This document shows, in pieces, positions 18,114 to 27,281 of a stretch of 64,000 bases of DNA. A model generated the notes under the pieces. It had not been told where the DNA came from. It did not search any database and saw only the letters and a program-made list of their open reading frames with translations. The DNA is from Parolsenella catena (GTDB lineage Bacteria > Actinomycetota > Coriobacteriia > Coriobacteriales > Atopobiaceae), in the NCBI RefSeq assembly GCF_003966955.1, contig NZ_AP019367.1:682001-746000 (forward strand). The letters are read 5' to 3'. The number at the start of each line of letters is the position of its first letter. Positions within the stretch are counted from its first letter, which is position 1. A program made the translations under genes and the position numbers.

Positions 18114-19547
18114 ATGGCCATGTGTGATGCAAGTGAGCTCAACCTCGGAGACGTCGCGGTCCTCGGCCTGGGCAAGACCGGCGAGGCCGTGGCGGACTGC
18201 CTGCTCGACAACGGGCATGGCGGCCGCGCGCGCTCCGTCACCGTCTATGGGGGTCTCAAGAGCGAGCCGGGAGAGTCCACGCGCGCCCTGGAGGCGGCGG
18301 GAGCCCGCGTGGTGTGCGGCACCGAGGACATCGAGGGCCACTATGACCTCGCCGTCGTGAGCCCGGGCATCTCCGAGTTCAGCGACTTCTTTGCCAGCGC
18401 CGCGGCGCATGCCGACGAGGTCATCGGCGAGCCTGAGCTCGCGTGGCGCGAGAGCCCCGAGCGCTGGGTGGGCATCACCGGCACGAACGGCAAGACCACG
18501 ACCACGACGCTCACGCGAGACCTCTTGCGCGCCGGCGGCCTGTCCGCCGAGGCCGTGGGCAACATCGGCACGATGGCCGTGGGCGAGGTCGAGCGCAGGG
18601 CGCCGGGCGAGTGGCTCGTCGCCGAGCTCTCGAGCTTCCAGCTCGCCACGACCAGCAGGCTCCACCCCCATGTGGCCGTGCTGCTCAACGTGACGCCCGA
18701 CCACCTCGCCTGGCACAAGACGATGGAGAACTACGCCGCCGCCAAGGAGAGGATCTTCGCCAACCTCGATGCGGCGGACCTTGCCGTGGTCTCTGACGGC
18801 GACGAGTGGTGCCGCGCCGTCATCTCCCGTCTCGAGGCGAGGGGCCTGCGCGTGTGCCACCTGCTCGCCGCCGGTGAGACGCCCGCCGACGAGCTTCCGT
18901 GCGCCGCGTGGGAGCGCCCGGACGGCACGCTCGTCGTGCGCGAGGACGGCCATGACACCGTGCTCGTCAACAAGGCAGAGCTCTCCATCCACGGCGAGCA
19001 CAACGTCGAGAACGCGCTGGCCGCGAGTGCCGCCGCGCTCGCCTGCGGCGTCGACGCCGACGACGTGCGCGCGGGGCTGCTCGCCTTCGCGCCGCTCGAG
19101 CATCGCATCGAGCCGTGCGGGCAGGCGAGGGGCATCCGCTTCGTGAACGACTCCAAGGCCACGAACACCGACGCCGTCTCCAAGGCGCTCACGGCGTTCG
19201 CGCCCGGCAGCGTCCTCATCCTGCTCGGCGGCCACGACAAGGGCACCGAGCTCGCCGACATGGCATCAGACGTCGCCGCCTCGGCACGCGTGGCCGTGTG
19301 CTTCGGCGAGGCGGGGGAGCGCATCGCGCAGGCGCTTGAGGCCCAGGGCTCGGCCCTCGAGGTCATCCGCGCCGAGCACATGGAGCAGGCGCTTGACGCA
19401 GCCATTGCCCAGGCGCGCCCCGGAGACGTTGTGCTGCTCTCGCCGGCCTGCTCCTCGTTCGACGAGTTCTCCGGCTACGAGGAGCGCGGCCGCGTGTTCA
19501 AGGGCCTCGTGGCGCAGCGCATCAAGGCCATGGAGGAGCGCCAGTGA
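18114..19547 (+). CDS. murD: UDP-MurNAc-L-Ala:D-Glu ligase MurD
   Basis: MurD adds D-glutamate to UDP-MurNAc-L-Ala. The 477-residue protein has an N-terminal Rossmann-like UDP domain (VAVLGLGKTGEA), the ATP loop GITGTNGKTTTTTL (about 118-131), NVTPDHLAWH (about 185) and the C-terminal domain beginning EHRIEPCG with NDSKATNTDA (about 345). Two in-frame ATGs (18114 and 18120) follow AAGGGG; spacing slightly favours the second. The stop overlaps the ftsW start by 4 bases. Confidence 0.95.
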   Translation: MAMCDASELNLGDVAVLGLGKTGEAVADCLLDNGHGGRARSVTVYGGLKSEPGESTRALEAAGARVVCGTEDIEGHYDLAVVSPGISEFSDFFASAAAHADEVIGEPELAWRESPERWVGITGTNGKTTTTTLTRDLLRAGGLSAEAVGNIGTMAVGEVERRAPGEWLVAELSSFQLATTSRLHPHVAVLLNVTPDHLAWHKTMENYAAAKERIFANLDAADLAVVSDGDEWCRAVISRLEARGLRVCHLLAAGETPADELPCAAWERPDGTLVVREDGHDTVLVNKAELSIHGEHNVENALAASAAALACGVDADDVRAGLLAFAPLEHRIEPCGQARGIRFVNDSKATNTDAVSKALTAFAPGSVLILLGGHDKGTELADMASDVAASARVAVCFGEAGERIAQALEAQGSALEVIRAEHMEQALDAAIAQARPGDVVLLSPACSSFDEFSGYEERGRVFKGLVAQRIKAMEERQ

Positions 19548-21100
19548 CGAGCCTTACCGCCCGCCCGGGCGCGCGTGCGCAGGTGCGCGGTCGCGCGTCG
19601 GGTGCCAACAACATCGAGAAGCAGATCATGGGGGTGCCGGCGCGCATCATGCGCCCGTGCCTTCTGCTCGTCGCCGCGGCGGTGGGCCTCACGCTGTTTG
19701 GCCTCGTCATGATCTACTCGGCCTCCTCGGTGGAGGCCATGAGCGAGCAGGGAGACGCCGCCTTCTACGTGAAGCGTCAGGCACTGTTCATCGTGGCTGG
19801 TCTCGTGTTGGCCGCCGGCGCCGCCAAGGCCGACTACCACAAGCTGTGCTCCAAGACCGGCCTGGCCGCCATGGGCCTCGTCATCGTTGGCATGCTCGTG
19901 GTCGTGCGCGTGGCGGGGTCTGGTGCGAACGGCGCCACGCGCTGGCTGGAGGTGGGCCCCTTAAGGCTGCAGCCCTCGGAGTTCGCGAAGGTGTTCGTGC
20001 TGCTTGCGGCCTCGGGCACGGCGGCCGAGTTCTTCGCTGAACGCACCATCGACCAGACGACGTTCGTCAAGCGTCTCGCCCTCTACGTGGCCCTGCCGGT
20101 CCTGCTCATCGTCGTCCAGCCCGACAAGGGCACGGCGGGCATCATCTGCCTGCTCGTGTTCGTCATCGCCTATGACGCGGGCTTCGATCGTGACATCCTC
20201 ATCAAGTTTGCCCTGCTCGTTGCGGTGGTTGGTCTCGTCTACTCGCTCAGGGACGATTACTCCCGCCAGCGCGTCCTCACGATGTTCAACCCCTGGAGCG
20301 ACGAGTGGGGCAACGGCTACCAGCTCACGCGCGGCTTCATGGCGTTTGGCTCGGGAGGGCTCACGGGCGTGGGGCTTGGCATGAGCCGCATGAAGTACTC
20401 GTATCTGCCCGAGGCCCATAACGACTTCGTGTTCGCCATCGTGGGCGAGGAGCTCGGCCTCGTGGGCACGCTGGCGGTTCTCGCGGCGTTCGCGTTTCTG
20501 GCCGTCCAGGCCCTCGACGTGGCCCGCAACGCTTCGGACCACGAGGGGCGGCTCATCGCCGTTGGCGGCGTGACGCTTCTGCTCGCGCAGCTGTTCCTCA
20601 ACGTGTTCGGCGTGCTCGGGCTGTTCCCGCTCTCAGGCAAGCCCCTGCCGTTCATCTCGTACGGCGGCTCGTCGATCATGAGCTGCCTGCTCATCGTGGG
20701 CGTCATCGTGAACGTCTCGCTGCACTCGACGCTTCCCGAGACGGTCCATGACCGCCGCCGCGCCTCCATGGCGCTCTCGGGCGACGACGAGGACACGGGA
20801 GTGAGCGAGCCCCGCGTCCACGCGGCCGGCGCGCGCCGGGCGGGCTCGGCCTCGCAGGTCTCCGCCGAGGCGGGGCGCACGGGTCGCGCAAGCGCCTCGA
20901 CCCCGCTCGCGGGCACGTCGGGCGCGAGGGGCAACCTGCGCGTCGTCGATGGCGGCGCCGGCAGGAAGAGGATAGATTTGGGTCCCGACCCGGCGGATCG
21001 CCTCCGCTCGAGCAGGGGGCCAGAGGTTAGGGTTGGCGGCACGTCTCGTGCCAACGCAGGCCGGCGCTCCCAGTCCGGGCGCCGCGGGAGAAGGGGATAG
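19544..21100 (+). CDS. ftsW: SEDS peptidoglycan polymerase FtsW
   Basis: FtsW is the septal glycosyltransferase partner of FtsI. The 518-residue protein has about ten membrane helices after a 30-residue cytoplasmic tail. SEDS motifs are LRLQPSEFAKVF, QPDKGTA and PFISYGGSSIMSC. The last ~125 residues (from about 390) are a basic, Gly/Arg/Ser-rich disordered tail not found in short SEDS proteins, likely cytoplasmic. It starts with GTG overlapping murD (GTGA) and ends 2 bp before murG. Confidence 0.93.
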   Translation: MTSLTARPGARAQVRGRASGANNIEKQIMGVPARIMRPCLLLVAAAVGLTLFGLVMIYSASSVEAMSEQGDAAFYVKRQALFIVAGLVLAAGAAKADYHKLCSKTGLAAMGLVIVGMLVVVRVAGSGANGATRWLEVGPLRLQPSEFAKVFVLLAASGTAAEFFAERTIDQTTFVKRLALYVALPVLLIVVQPDKGTAGIICLLVFVIAYDAGFDRDILIKFALLVAVVGLVYSLRDDYSRQRVLTMFNPWSDEWGNGYQLTRGFMAFGSGGLTGVGLGMSRMKYSYLPEAHNDFVFAIVGEELGLVGTLAVLAAFAFLAVQALDVARNASDHEGRLIAVGGVTLLLAQLFLNVFGVLGLFPLSGKPLPFISYGGSSIMSCLLIVGVIVNVSLHSTLPETVHDRRRASMALSGDDEDTGVSEPRVHAAGARRAGSASQVSAEAGRTGRASASTPLAGTSGARGNLRVVDGGAGRKRIDLGPDPADRLRSSRGPEVRVGGTSRANAGRRSQSGRRGRRG

Positions 21101-21102
21101 CC

Positions 21103-22221
21103 ATGGGCAGCTCTCTTGAGGTTGCGATCGCGGCAGGCGGCACGGCCGGCCACATCAATCCGGCGCTCGCGCTTGCCGAGGAGCTCAGGCGCCGCGGCCA
21201 CCACGTGACGTTCTACGGCCGCCCCTCCAAGCTCGAGGGCACGCTCGTGCCGGCCGCGGGCTTTGAGCTCGTGGACGTGGAGGTCACAGGCTTCGATCGC
21301 TCGCGTCCCTGGACGGCCGTCTCGAGCCTCTACCGCGTCTGGCAGGCAAAGCGCGCCTTGGGCCGGCGCTTCGGCGCGGGCACGGCGCCCGACGTCGCGA
21401 TCGGCTTTGGCGCCTATGTGGAGGTCCCGCTGCTGGGCTGGTGCCGCGACGCCCACGTGCCCTACCTGCTCCACGAGCAGAACTCCGTGCCGGGCCTCGC
21501 CAACAAGATGATGAGCGTCCACGCGAGCCGCGTGTGCATCTCCGTGCCGGCAGCGCGCCCGGTCTTCGAGCGCGAGGGAGACCCAAACCACGTGGTGCTC
21601 ACGGGCAACCCCGTGCGCGCGAGCGTCATCGCCGGCAGCAGGCAGGCGGGGCGCGCCGCGCTCGGCGTGCCCGAGGACGCCACGATGCTGCTCGTCTTTG
21701 GCGGCAGCCTTGGCGCGCGCACGCTCAACGAGGGCATGGCGGCGCTCAAGGACCGCCTGCTCGCGGTCGAGGGGCTGCACGTCGTCCAGTCCACGGGCAA
21801 GGCGGGCTACGAGGCGGCGTCCGAGGCCCTCGCGCTCACGCCCGAGGAGACCGGCCGCTGGCACCTCGAGAGCTACATCGACAACATGGGAGACGTCCTT
21901 GCCGCGGCAGACCTCGTGCTCTCGCGTGCCGGTGCCTCCTCCATCGCAGAAATCGCCGCGCTCGGCGTGCCGTCCGTCCTCGTTCCCTACCCGTTTGCCA
22001 CGGCTGACCACCAGACGACGAACGCCCGCTACCTCACTGACGCCGGCGCCGCCGTGCTCTTCACCGACGACGAGGTTGCCACGCCCGCCTTTGGCGAGAA
22101 GCTCCTCTCACTTCTCGAGCACCCCGACGAGCGCCAGGCCATGCGTGAGGCCGCCGCGGGGCTTGCCCAGGACCAGGCCGCGGCCAAGCTCGCCGACGAG
22201 CTCGAGCGCGTCGCCCGGTGA
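21103..22221 (+). CDS. murG: Lipid II synthase MurG
   Basis: MurG transfers GlcNAc from UDP-GlcNAc to lipid I on the inner face of the membrane. The 372-residue GT28 enzyme has AAGGTAGHINPALAL (about 10-24), the acceptor-site HEQNSVPGLANK (about 125), GGSLGARTLNE (about 202) and the UDP-GlcNAc-binding SRAGASSIAEIAALG (about 276-290). It follows ftsW directly. A copy of a dispersed GGGGACG-GGCCAAAC motif lies just after its stop codon. Confidence 0.95.
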   Translation: MGSSLEVAIAAGGTAGHINPALALAEELRRRGHHVTFYGRPSKLEGTLVPAAGFELVDVEVTGFDRSRPWTAVSSLYRVWQAKRALGRRFGAGTAPDVAIGFGAYVEVPLLGWCRDAHVPYLLHEQNSVPGLANKMMSVHASRVCISVPAARPVFEREGDPNHVVLTGNPVRASVIAGSRQAGRAALGVPEDATMLLVFGGSLGARTLNEGMAALKDRLLAVEGLHVVQSTGKAGYEAASEALALTPEETGRWHLESYIDNMGDVLAAADLVLSRAGASSIAEIAALGVPSVLVPYPFATADHQTTNARYLTDAGAAVLFTDDEVATPAFGEKLLSLLEHPDERQAMREAAAGLAQDQAAAKLADELERVAR

Positions 22222-22225
22222 TGGC

Positions 22226-22249
22226 GGGGACGGGGCCAAACCGTCTCCG
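22226..22249. repeat. Dispersed GGCCAAAC repeat, copy A
   Basis: GGGGACGGGGCCAAACCGTC followed by TCCG occurs 4 bp after murG. The same unit recurs at 36947-36970 and 40306-40328 with 2-3 differences, always in a gap next to a stop or start codon. Each copy carries a small imperfect stem around CCAAA. Confidence 0.75.
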
Positions 22250-22352
22250 ACCCGCTGTCTCTGCCCATTTGGTGGGGCGCGCCTCCCCCTCGCGTCCCAT
22301 GAGCTAAAGTAATGGGCTGTATGTACCTAGGCAACGAGGGGAGCCAGCCCAC

Positions 22353-23777
22353 ATGGCAACCACTTCAGAGAAGCTTCCGTTCAAGCGCGTCCACATCATC
22401 GGCATCGGTGGCGCGGGCATGAGCGGCATCGCGCTCGTCCTGCACGAGCGCGGCATCGTCGTGACGGGCAGCGACCTCAAGAGCTCGCGCTACGTCCGCG
22501 AGCTCGAGGCCGCTGGCATCGAGGTCCACGTTGGTCACGAGGCCGCCACCGTCGACGCCGTGAGGCCCGACGTCGTCGTGGTCTCCACGGCCATCCCCGA
22601 GACGAACCCCGAGGTCGTCCGCGCCCGCGAGCTGGGCATCGAGGTCTGGCCGCGCGCCAAGATGCTGCCGGCGCTGTCGCTGGGCCACACGACTGTGGCC
22701 GTCTCTGGCACCCACGGCAAGACCACGACGAGCTCCATGGTTACGACGATGCTCGACCGCATGGGCCTCGACCCGTCGTTCCTCATCGGTGGGTTCGTAG
22801 AGGGCTATGACACCAACGCGCACAGCGGCAGGTCGCAGTACTACGTCGCCGAGTCCGACGAGTCCGACGGCTCGTTCCTCTACTTCGACCCGACCGTGGC
22901 CGTCGTCACCAACATCGAGGCGGACCACCTCGACCACTACGGCACGATCGAGAACCTCGAGAAGACCTTTGGCCAGTTCATGGACTCCGTGGGCCCCGAG
23001 GGCCACGTCGTCGCCTGCGGCGAGTCCGAGCGCGTGCGCCGCGTTGCCGCAGCCTCGAGCGCCAACGTGGTGCTGTACGGCATGGCGGGCGAGGGCGAGT
23101 TCGACTACGTGTGCACGCCCGAGCCCAGCCACCACTCCATCGAGAGCCACCTCGTGGTCACGACGCCCTCCGGCGTCGCGGTGAGGGTCACCATCAAGGC
23201 CAACCCCGGCCGCCACAACATGCTCAACGCCACGGCCGCCATCGCCGTCGCCGACGTCCTCGGCCTGGACGTCGAGAAGGCCGCCAAGGCCCTGTCCACG
23301 TTCGCCGGCGTCAAGCGCCGCTTCACGCATGTGGCCGACATTGACGGCATCACGGTCGTCGACGACTACGGCCACCACCCCACGGAGGTGGCCGCGACCC
23401 TGTCCGCAGCCGCCGGCCTGGACTACGACCGCGTGGTTGTCGTGTTCCAGCCGCATCGCTACAGCCGCACGCAGGCCCTCTCCGAGCAGTTCGGCGGCGC
23501 GTTTGACAACGCCGACGTGCTCTACGTCATGGACATCTTCTCCGCCGGCGAGATGCCCATCCCCGGCATCTCTGGCAAGACGGTCGCCGCGGCCGTCGAG
23601 CGCCTCGGCCACGACGTCGAGGTCCGCTACGTCCCCAACCGCCGCGAGCTCACGGCTGCCCTCGTGCGCGACGTGCGTCCCGGCGACCTGCTCGTGACGA
23701 TGGGCGCCGGCGACGTCACGCTCGTGGGGCCCGCCTTCGTCGAGGCGAAGCGCGAGGCAGACTCGGAGCGCGCGTGA
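22353..23777 (+). CDS. murC: UDP-MurNAc:L-Ala ligase MurC
   Basis: MurC adds L-alanine to UDP-MurNAc. The 474-residue protein has the N-terminal HIIGIGGAGMSGIALVL, the ATP loop SGTHGKTTTSSMV (about 118-130), DESDGSFL (about 170), NIEADHLDHY and the C-terminal DDYGHHPTEVAATL (about 337-350). A 131-bp gap separates it from murG, with a possible -10 TAAAGT at about 22304, so a secondary promoter may start here. The stop overlaps the murB start. Confidence 0.96.
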   Translation: MATTSEKLPFKRVHIIGIGGAGMSGIALVLHERGIVVTGSDLKSSRYVRELEAAGIEVHVGHEAATVDAVRPDVVVVSTAIPETNPEVVRARELGIEVWPRAKMLPALSLGHTTVAVSGTHGKTTTSSMVTTMLDRMGLDPSFLIGGFVEGYDTNAHSGRSQYYVAESDESDGSFLYFDPTVAVVTNIEADHLDHYGTIENLEKTFGQFMDSVGPEGHVVACGESERVRRVAAASSANVVLYGMAGEGEFDYVCTPEPSHHSIESHLVVTTPSGVAVRVTIKANPGRHNMLNATAAIAVADVLGLDVEKAAKALSTFAGVKRRFTHVADIDGITVVDDYGHHPTEVAATLSAAAGLDYDRVVVVFQPHRYSRTQALSEQFGGAFDNADVLYVMDIFSAGEMPIPGISGKTVAAAVERLGHDVEVRYVPNRRELTAALVRDVRPGDLLVTMGAGDVTLVGPAFVEAKREADSERA

Positions 23778-24694
23778 GCCTGTACAACGCATACCTCGCC
23801 CTGTCCGGGGCCGTCGACGCCGACATCACCCGAGACGAGCGCATGAGCCATCGCACGAGCTATCGCATTGGCGGCCCCGCCGCCATGCTGGCCGTGTGCC
23901 ACACCATCTCCGCGCTCCAGCGCGTCATCGAGGTCCTGACGTCCCAGGACGTCGACTGGGTCGTCGTGGGCAAGGGCTCAAACCTGCTCGTGGCCGACGA
24001 GGGCTTCGACGGCTGCGTCATCGTGCTTGGCCGCGACTTCTCGCACGTCGAGGCGTCGAGCGAGGCCGCCACGGTGTGCGCCGGCGCCGCCGTGCCGCTC
24101 TCGAAGGTTGTCCAGACGGCGGCCAAGGCGTCGCTCACCGGCCTCGAGTTCGCCTGCGGCATCCCCGGCACGCTCGGTGGCGCCATCTCCATGGATGCGG
24201 GTACGAGGCGCGAGTGGATCGGCCACAGGGTCGAGAGCCTCGTCGTGCTTCGCCCGGGCACGGGCCTCATGCGGCGCCTGGGCTCCGAGGTCGAGTGGGG
24301 CTACCGCTGGTGCGGCCTTGGCCCGTCCGACATCGTCCTCGAGGCCACGCTTGCGCTCGCCCACGGCGAGCGCGCGGCCATCGACGCCCAGATGGAGGCC
24401 CTGTTCAGCCGCCGCAGGTCAACCCAGCCCATGGGCAAGCCCAGCTGCGGGTCTGTGTTTCGCAACCCGGCGGGCGCCAAGGGGGCGGCGCGCCTCGTGG
24501 AGGACTGCGGGCTCAAGGGCTATGCGGTCGGCGGCGCCCAGGTCTCCAAGGTGCACGCCAACTTCATCGTGAACAACGGCAGCGCTACGGCGGCAGACGT
24601 GCTCGCCGTGATGCGGACCATGCATGACAGAGTGAGGGAGGCCACGGGTGTCGACCTCCAACCGGAAGTCAAGTTTCTCGGATCTGCGTCCTAG
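23774..24694 (+). CDS. murB: UDP-N-acetylenolpyruvoylglucosamine reductase MurB
   Basis: MurB is a FAD- and NADPH-dependent enzyme making UDP-MurNAc. The 306-residue protein shows TSYRIGGPA (about 28-36), VVGKGSNLLVADEGF (about 65-79), the FAD site GIPGTLGGAISMDAG (about 128-142), PSCGSVFRNPAG (about 222, with the catalytic Ser) and the C-terminal HANFIVNNG. The start is GTG overlapping murC by 4 bases (GTGA). Its 3' end overlaps ftsQ by 47 bases. Confidence 0.95.
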   Translation: MSLYNAYLALSGAVDADITRDERMSHRTSYRIGGPAAMLAVCHTISALQRVIEVLTSQDVDWVVVGKGSNLLVADEGFDGCVIVLGRDFSHVEASSEAATVCAGAAVPLSKVVQTAAKASLTGLEFACGIPGTLGGAISMDAGTRREWIGHRVESLVVLRPGTGLMRRLGSEVEWGYRWCGLGPSDIVLEATLALAHGERAAIDAQMEALFSRRRSTQPMGKPSCGSVFRNPAGAKGAARLVEDCGLKGYAVGGAQVSKVHANFIVNNGSATAADVLAVMRTMHDRVREATGVDLQPEVKFLGSAS

Positions 24695-25970
24695 GGCCAC
24701 GGGCGGTCGCGGTGGCTCATCCCGCGGGCAGCGGCTCGGCACAGGTCGTCCCTCGACGGCCCACCGTGCCACCCCGCGCGGGGCGGCCCCAAGGCCGTCT
24801 GCGAGCACGTCAGCCGCTCGCAAGCCCTCCGGCCTTGCCCGGACGGTCTCCGGCTCGGGAAGGCTCCAGCCGCCCAAGGCGAGCGGGCCGTCGGCCCGTG
24901 CGGGCGCGACGCAGGTCCGCGGCACGCGTGCTGGGCAGGGGCGCCGCGGCAGCTCCGCGGGCTCGCGCGCCGACTCTGCCAGGGGAGGGTCCGGCTCTCC
25001 CGCGAGGCGCCGCGCCGTCATCGTGGCGGGCATCGTCGCAGCGCTCGCCGCCGTGGGGCTCGTGGCGCTGCTCGTCCTGTCGCACCTGCCGGTCTTCGTC
25101 ATCTCGGGCATCGACGCCACGGCCTCCGAGCACGTGAGCGCCGAGACGATCGCCAAGCTCGCCGCCGTGGACGAGGGCACGACGCTGCTGTCCGTCGACG
25201 TCTCCCAGATCCAGCAGAACGTGCGCAAGAACCCCTGGGTCAAGAACGTCAACGTCACGCGCGAGTTCCCCGACACGCTCGGCGTCACGGTCGAGGAGCG
25301 CACGGTCTCGGCCATCGTGGTCATGGGCTCTGGCACGAGCGTGTGGGCGCTCGGCGACGACGGCGTCTGGATCGAGCCCGTGCAGCTCGACACCTCCGCC
25401 ACCGACGACGTGACCTCCGCCGCTCTTGCCAAGGCGAGCGAGCTGGGGTGCCTTCTCATCGCCAACGCGCCGTCAACCGTGGACCCCTCGCAGGGGTCGG
25501 CCGCCACGGACGAGGTCATCCTCGACGTGCTCGAGTACCAGCGCGAGCTGCCCGAGTCCATCACCTCGCAGGCGCAGGTCTACTACGCGGCGAGCGCGGG
25601 CAGCATCTCGGTCGTGCTGCAGAGCGGCCTGGAGATCTCCCTGGGATCTGCCACGGACATCTCCGCGAAGGCCTCGGCGCTGCAGACGGTGCTCGACGCC
25701 TACGGAGACCAGCTCACCTACGTGAACGTTCGCGTCCCGAGCAAGCCCTCCTACCGCAAGGTGGCAGACGGGACGTCGCTCGGAGGGGCGGCCAAGGTCG
25801 TTGCCGACAACGCCGCGACCGCGGCCGCGGCGACCGCCCAGACGGCAGACGCCTCGACGGGCGAGAGCGAGGGGGACGACGAGGACGGCGGCGAGAGCGA
25901 CTCCTCGTCGCGCGGCGATGGCTCCGAGGGCGATGCCGAGGGGTCCGCGTACGCCGACGAGGGGGAGTAA
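24648..25970 (+). CDS. ftsQ: Cell division protein FtsQ (POTRA domain)
   Basis: The 440-residue protein has a very long disordered basic N-terminus (about 1-122, Ser/Arg/Gly/Ala rich), one membrane helix (about 124-146), and a POTRA domain beginning FVISGIDATASEHVSAETI. An FtsQ beta domain with NPWVKNVNVTREFPDTLGVTVEER follows. The C-terminal ~70 residues are an acidic, Glu/Asp/Ser-rich tail. The GTG start lies inside murB and is preceded by GAGGGAGG. FtsQ recruits FtsL and FtsB-type proteins to the septum. The charged tails at both ends are unusual. Confidence 0.88.
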   Translation: MSTSNRKSSFSDLRPRATGGRGGSSRGQRLGTGRPSTAHRATPRGAAPRPSASTSAARKPSGLARTVSGSGRLQPPKASGPSARAGATQVRGTRAGQGRRGSSAGSRADSARGGSGSPARRRAVIVAGIVAALAAVGLVALLVLSHLPVFVISGIDATASEHVSAETIAKLAAVDEGTTLLSVDVSQIQQNVRKNPWVKNVNVTREFPDTLGVTVEERTVSAIVVMGSGTSVWALGDDGVWIEPVQLDTSATDDVTSAALAKASELGCLLIANAPSTVDPSQGSAATDEVILDVLEYQRELPESITSQAQVYYAASAGSISVVLQSGLEISLGSATDISAKASALQTVLDAYGDQLTYVNVRVPSKPSYRKVADGTSLGGAAKVVADNAATAAAATAQTADASTGESEGDDEDGGESDSSSRGDGSEGDAEGSAYADEGE

Positions 25971-25981
25971 TCTGCAGTTCG

Positions 25982-26004
25982 CGTGAAACTCCGCACGTTT
26001 TTTA
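25982..26004 (+). terminator. Weak hairpin with T-run before ftsZ
   Basis: A short stem (CGTG 25982-25985 with CACG 25994-25997) is followed by TTTTTTATT. The stem is only 4 bp, so termination would be inefficient. It may trim read-through from ftsQ into ftsZ, which has its own 200-bp leader. Confidence 0.3.
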
Positions 26005-26171
26005 TTGACGAGCCCGCGGGGCATGTGCAACCATGTGCCGCTTTGGTTCTGACATATAGCTAAACCTGAGCTTGAGAGTTTGAGACTATGGCTAAACACA
26101 GCACGACACAGAAGGGCGCCGCAAGCACCGGCACCGCCCACGCACGCAAGACCCGCACGCAAGGAGGACCC

Positions 26172-27281
26172 ATGAGCACGAACGACACCCTCAGCAACTA
26201 CCTGGCCGTCATCAAGGTCGTGGGCGTTGGCGGCGGCGGCACGAACGCCGTGAACCGCATGATCGAGGAGGGCATCCGCGGCGTCGAGTTCGTCGCCATC
26301 AACACCGATGCCCAGGCGCTCGCCATGTCCGACGCCGACGTGAAGGTCCACATCGGCACCGACGTCACCAAGGGCCTCGGCGCGGGTGCCAACCCCGAGG
26401 TGGGCGCCGAGTCCGCCGAGGAGAGCCGCGACGAGATCAAGGCCGCGCTCGCCGGCGCCGACATGGTCTTCATCACGGCCGGCGAGGGTGGCGGTACCGG
26501 CACCGGCGCCGCGCCGATCGTGGCCGACATCGCCAAGAACGACGTGGGCGCCCTCACGATCGCCGTCGTGACCAAGCCCTTCACCTTCGAGGGCCGCAAG
26601 CGCACCCAGAGCGCCCTGTCCGGCGTGGAGAACCTCTCCGCCAACGTCGACACGCTCATCGTCATCCCGAACGACCGCCTGCTCGACATCGCCGAGAAGA
26701 AGACGACGATGCTCGAGGCCTTCCGCATGGCCGACGACGTGCTGTGCCAGGGCACGCAGGGCATCACGGACCTCATCACCGTCCCGGGCCTCATCAACCT
26801 CGACTTCGCCGACGTCTGCACCATCATGCGCGGCTCCGGCACGGCCATGATGGGCATTGGCGTCGCCTCCGGTGACAACCGTGCCACCGACGCCGCCCAG
26901 GAGGCCATCTCGAGCCGCCTGCTCGAGAGCTCCGTCGACGGCGCCACGCGCGTGCTGCTCTCCATCGCCGGCAACAAGGACCTCGGCATCACCGAGATCT
27001 CCGACGCCGCCGACCTCGTTGCCTCCAACGTCGACCCCGAGGCCAACATCATCTTCGGCACGACCGTCGACGAGAGCCTCGGCGACCAGGTGCGCATCAC
27101 CGTCATCGCCACGGGCTTCCAGGAGGCCAGCTCCCAGCAGCCGTCGCTGCTCGGCGACTTCCGCGCCCCGGCCGCCCAGGAGAGCGCCCCGACCGCGGCC
27201 CCCGCTCCCAAGCCGTCCGTGAGCGCCACGGGCAGCAAGGAGTTCGACATCCCCGACTTCCTGAAGCGTGGCCGCCTGTAA
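26172..27281 (+). CDS. ftsZ: Cell division protein FtsZ
   Basis: This tubulin-like GTPase forms the Z-ring. The 369-residue protein has the N-terminal [15 protein letters not shown], the tubulin signature [14 protein letters not shown] (about 105-118), and the T7-loop catalytic [11 protein letters not shown] (about 207). A variable linker and the conserved C-terminal peptide [13 protein letters not shown] follow, the docking site for SepF. An in-frame ATG at 26088 would add 28 residues, but AAGGAGG at 26161-26167 sits just before the ATG at 26172, which matches the usual FtsZ N-terminus. The stop overlaps pgeF by one base (TAATG). Confidence 0.97.
   Translation: MSTNDTLSNYLAVIKVVGVGGGGTNAVNRMIEEGIRGVEFVAINTDAQALAMSDADVKVHIGTDVTKGLGAGANPEVGAESAEESRDEIKAALAGADMVFITAGEGGGTGTGAAPIVADIAKNDVGALTIAVVTKPFTFEGRKRTQSALSGVENLSANVDTLIVIPNDRLLDIAEKKTTMLEAFRMADDVLCQGTQGITDLITVPGLINLDFADVCTIMRGSGTAMMGIGVASGDNRATDAAQEAISSRLLESSVDGATRVLLSIAGNKDLGITEISDAADLVASNVDPEANIIFGTTVDESLGDQVRITVIATGFQEASSQQPSLLGDFRAPAAQESAPTAAPAPKPSVSATGSKEFDIPDFLKRGRL

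Noticed and set aside
26088-26171. Longer FtsZ starting at 26088
   Set aside because: The extra 28 residues are low complexity and the strong AAGGAGG lies just before the ATG at 26172, which gives the standard N-terminus.
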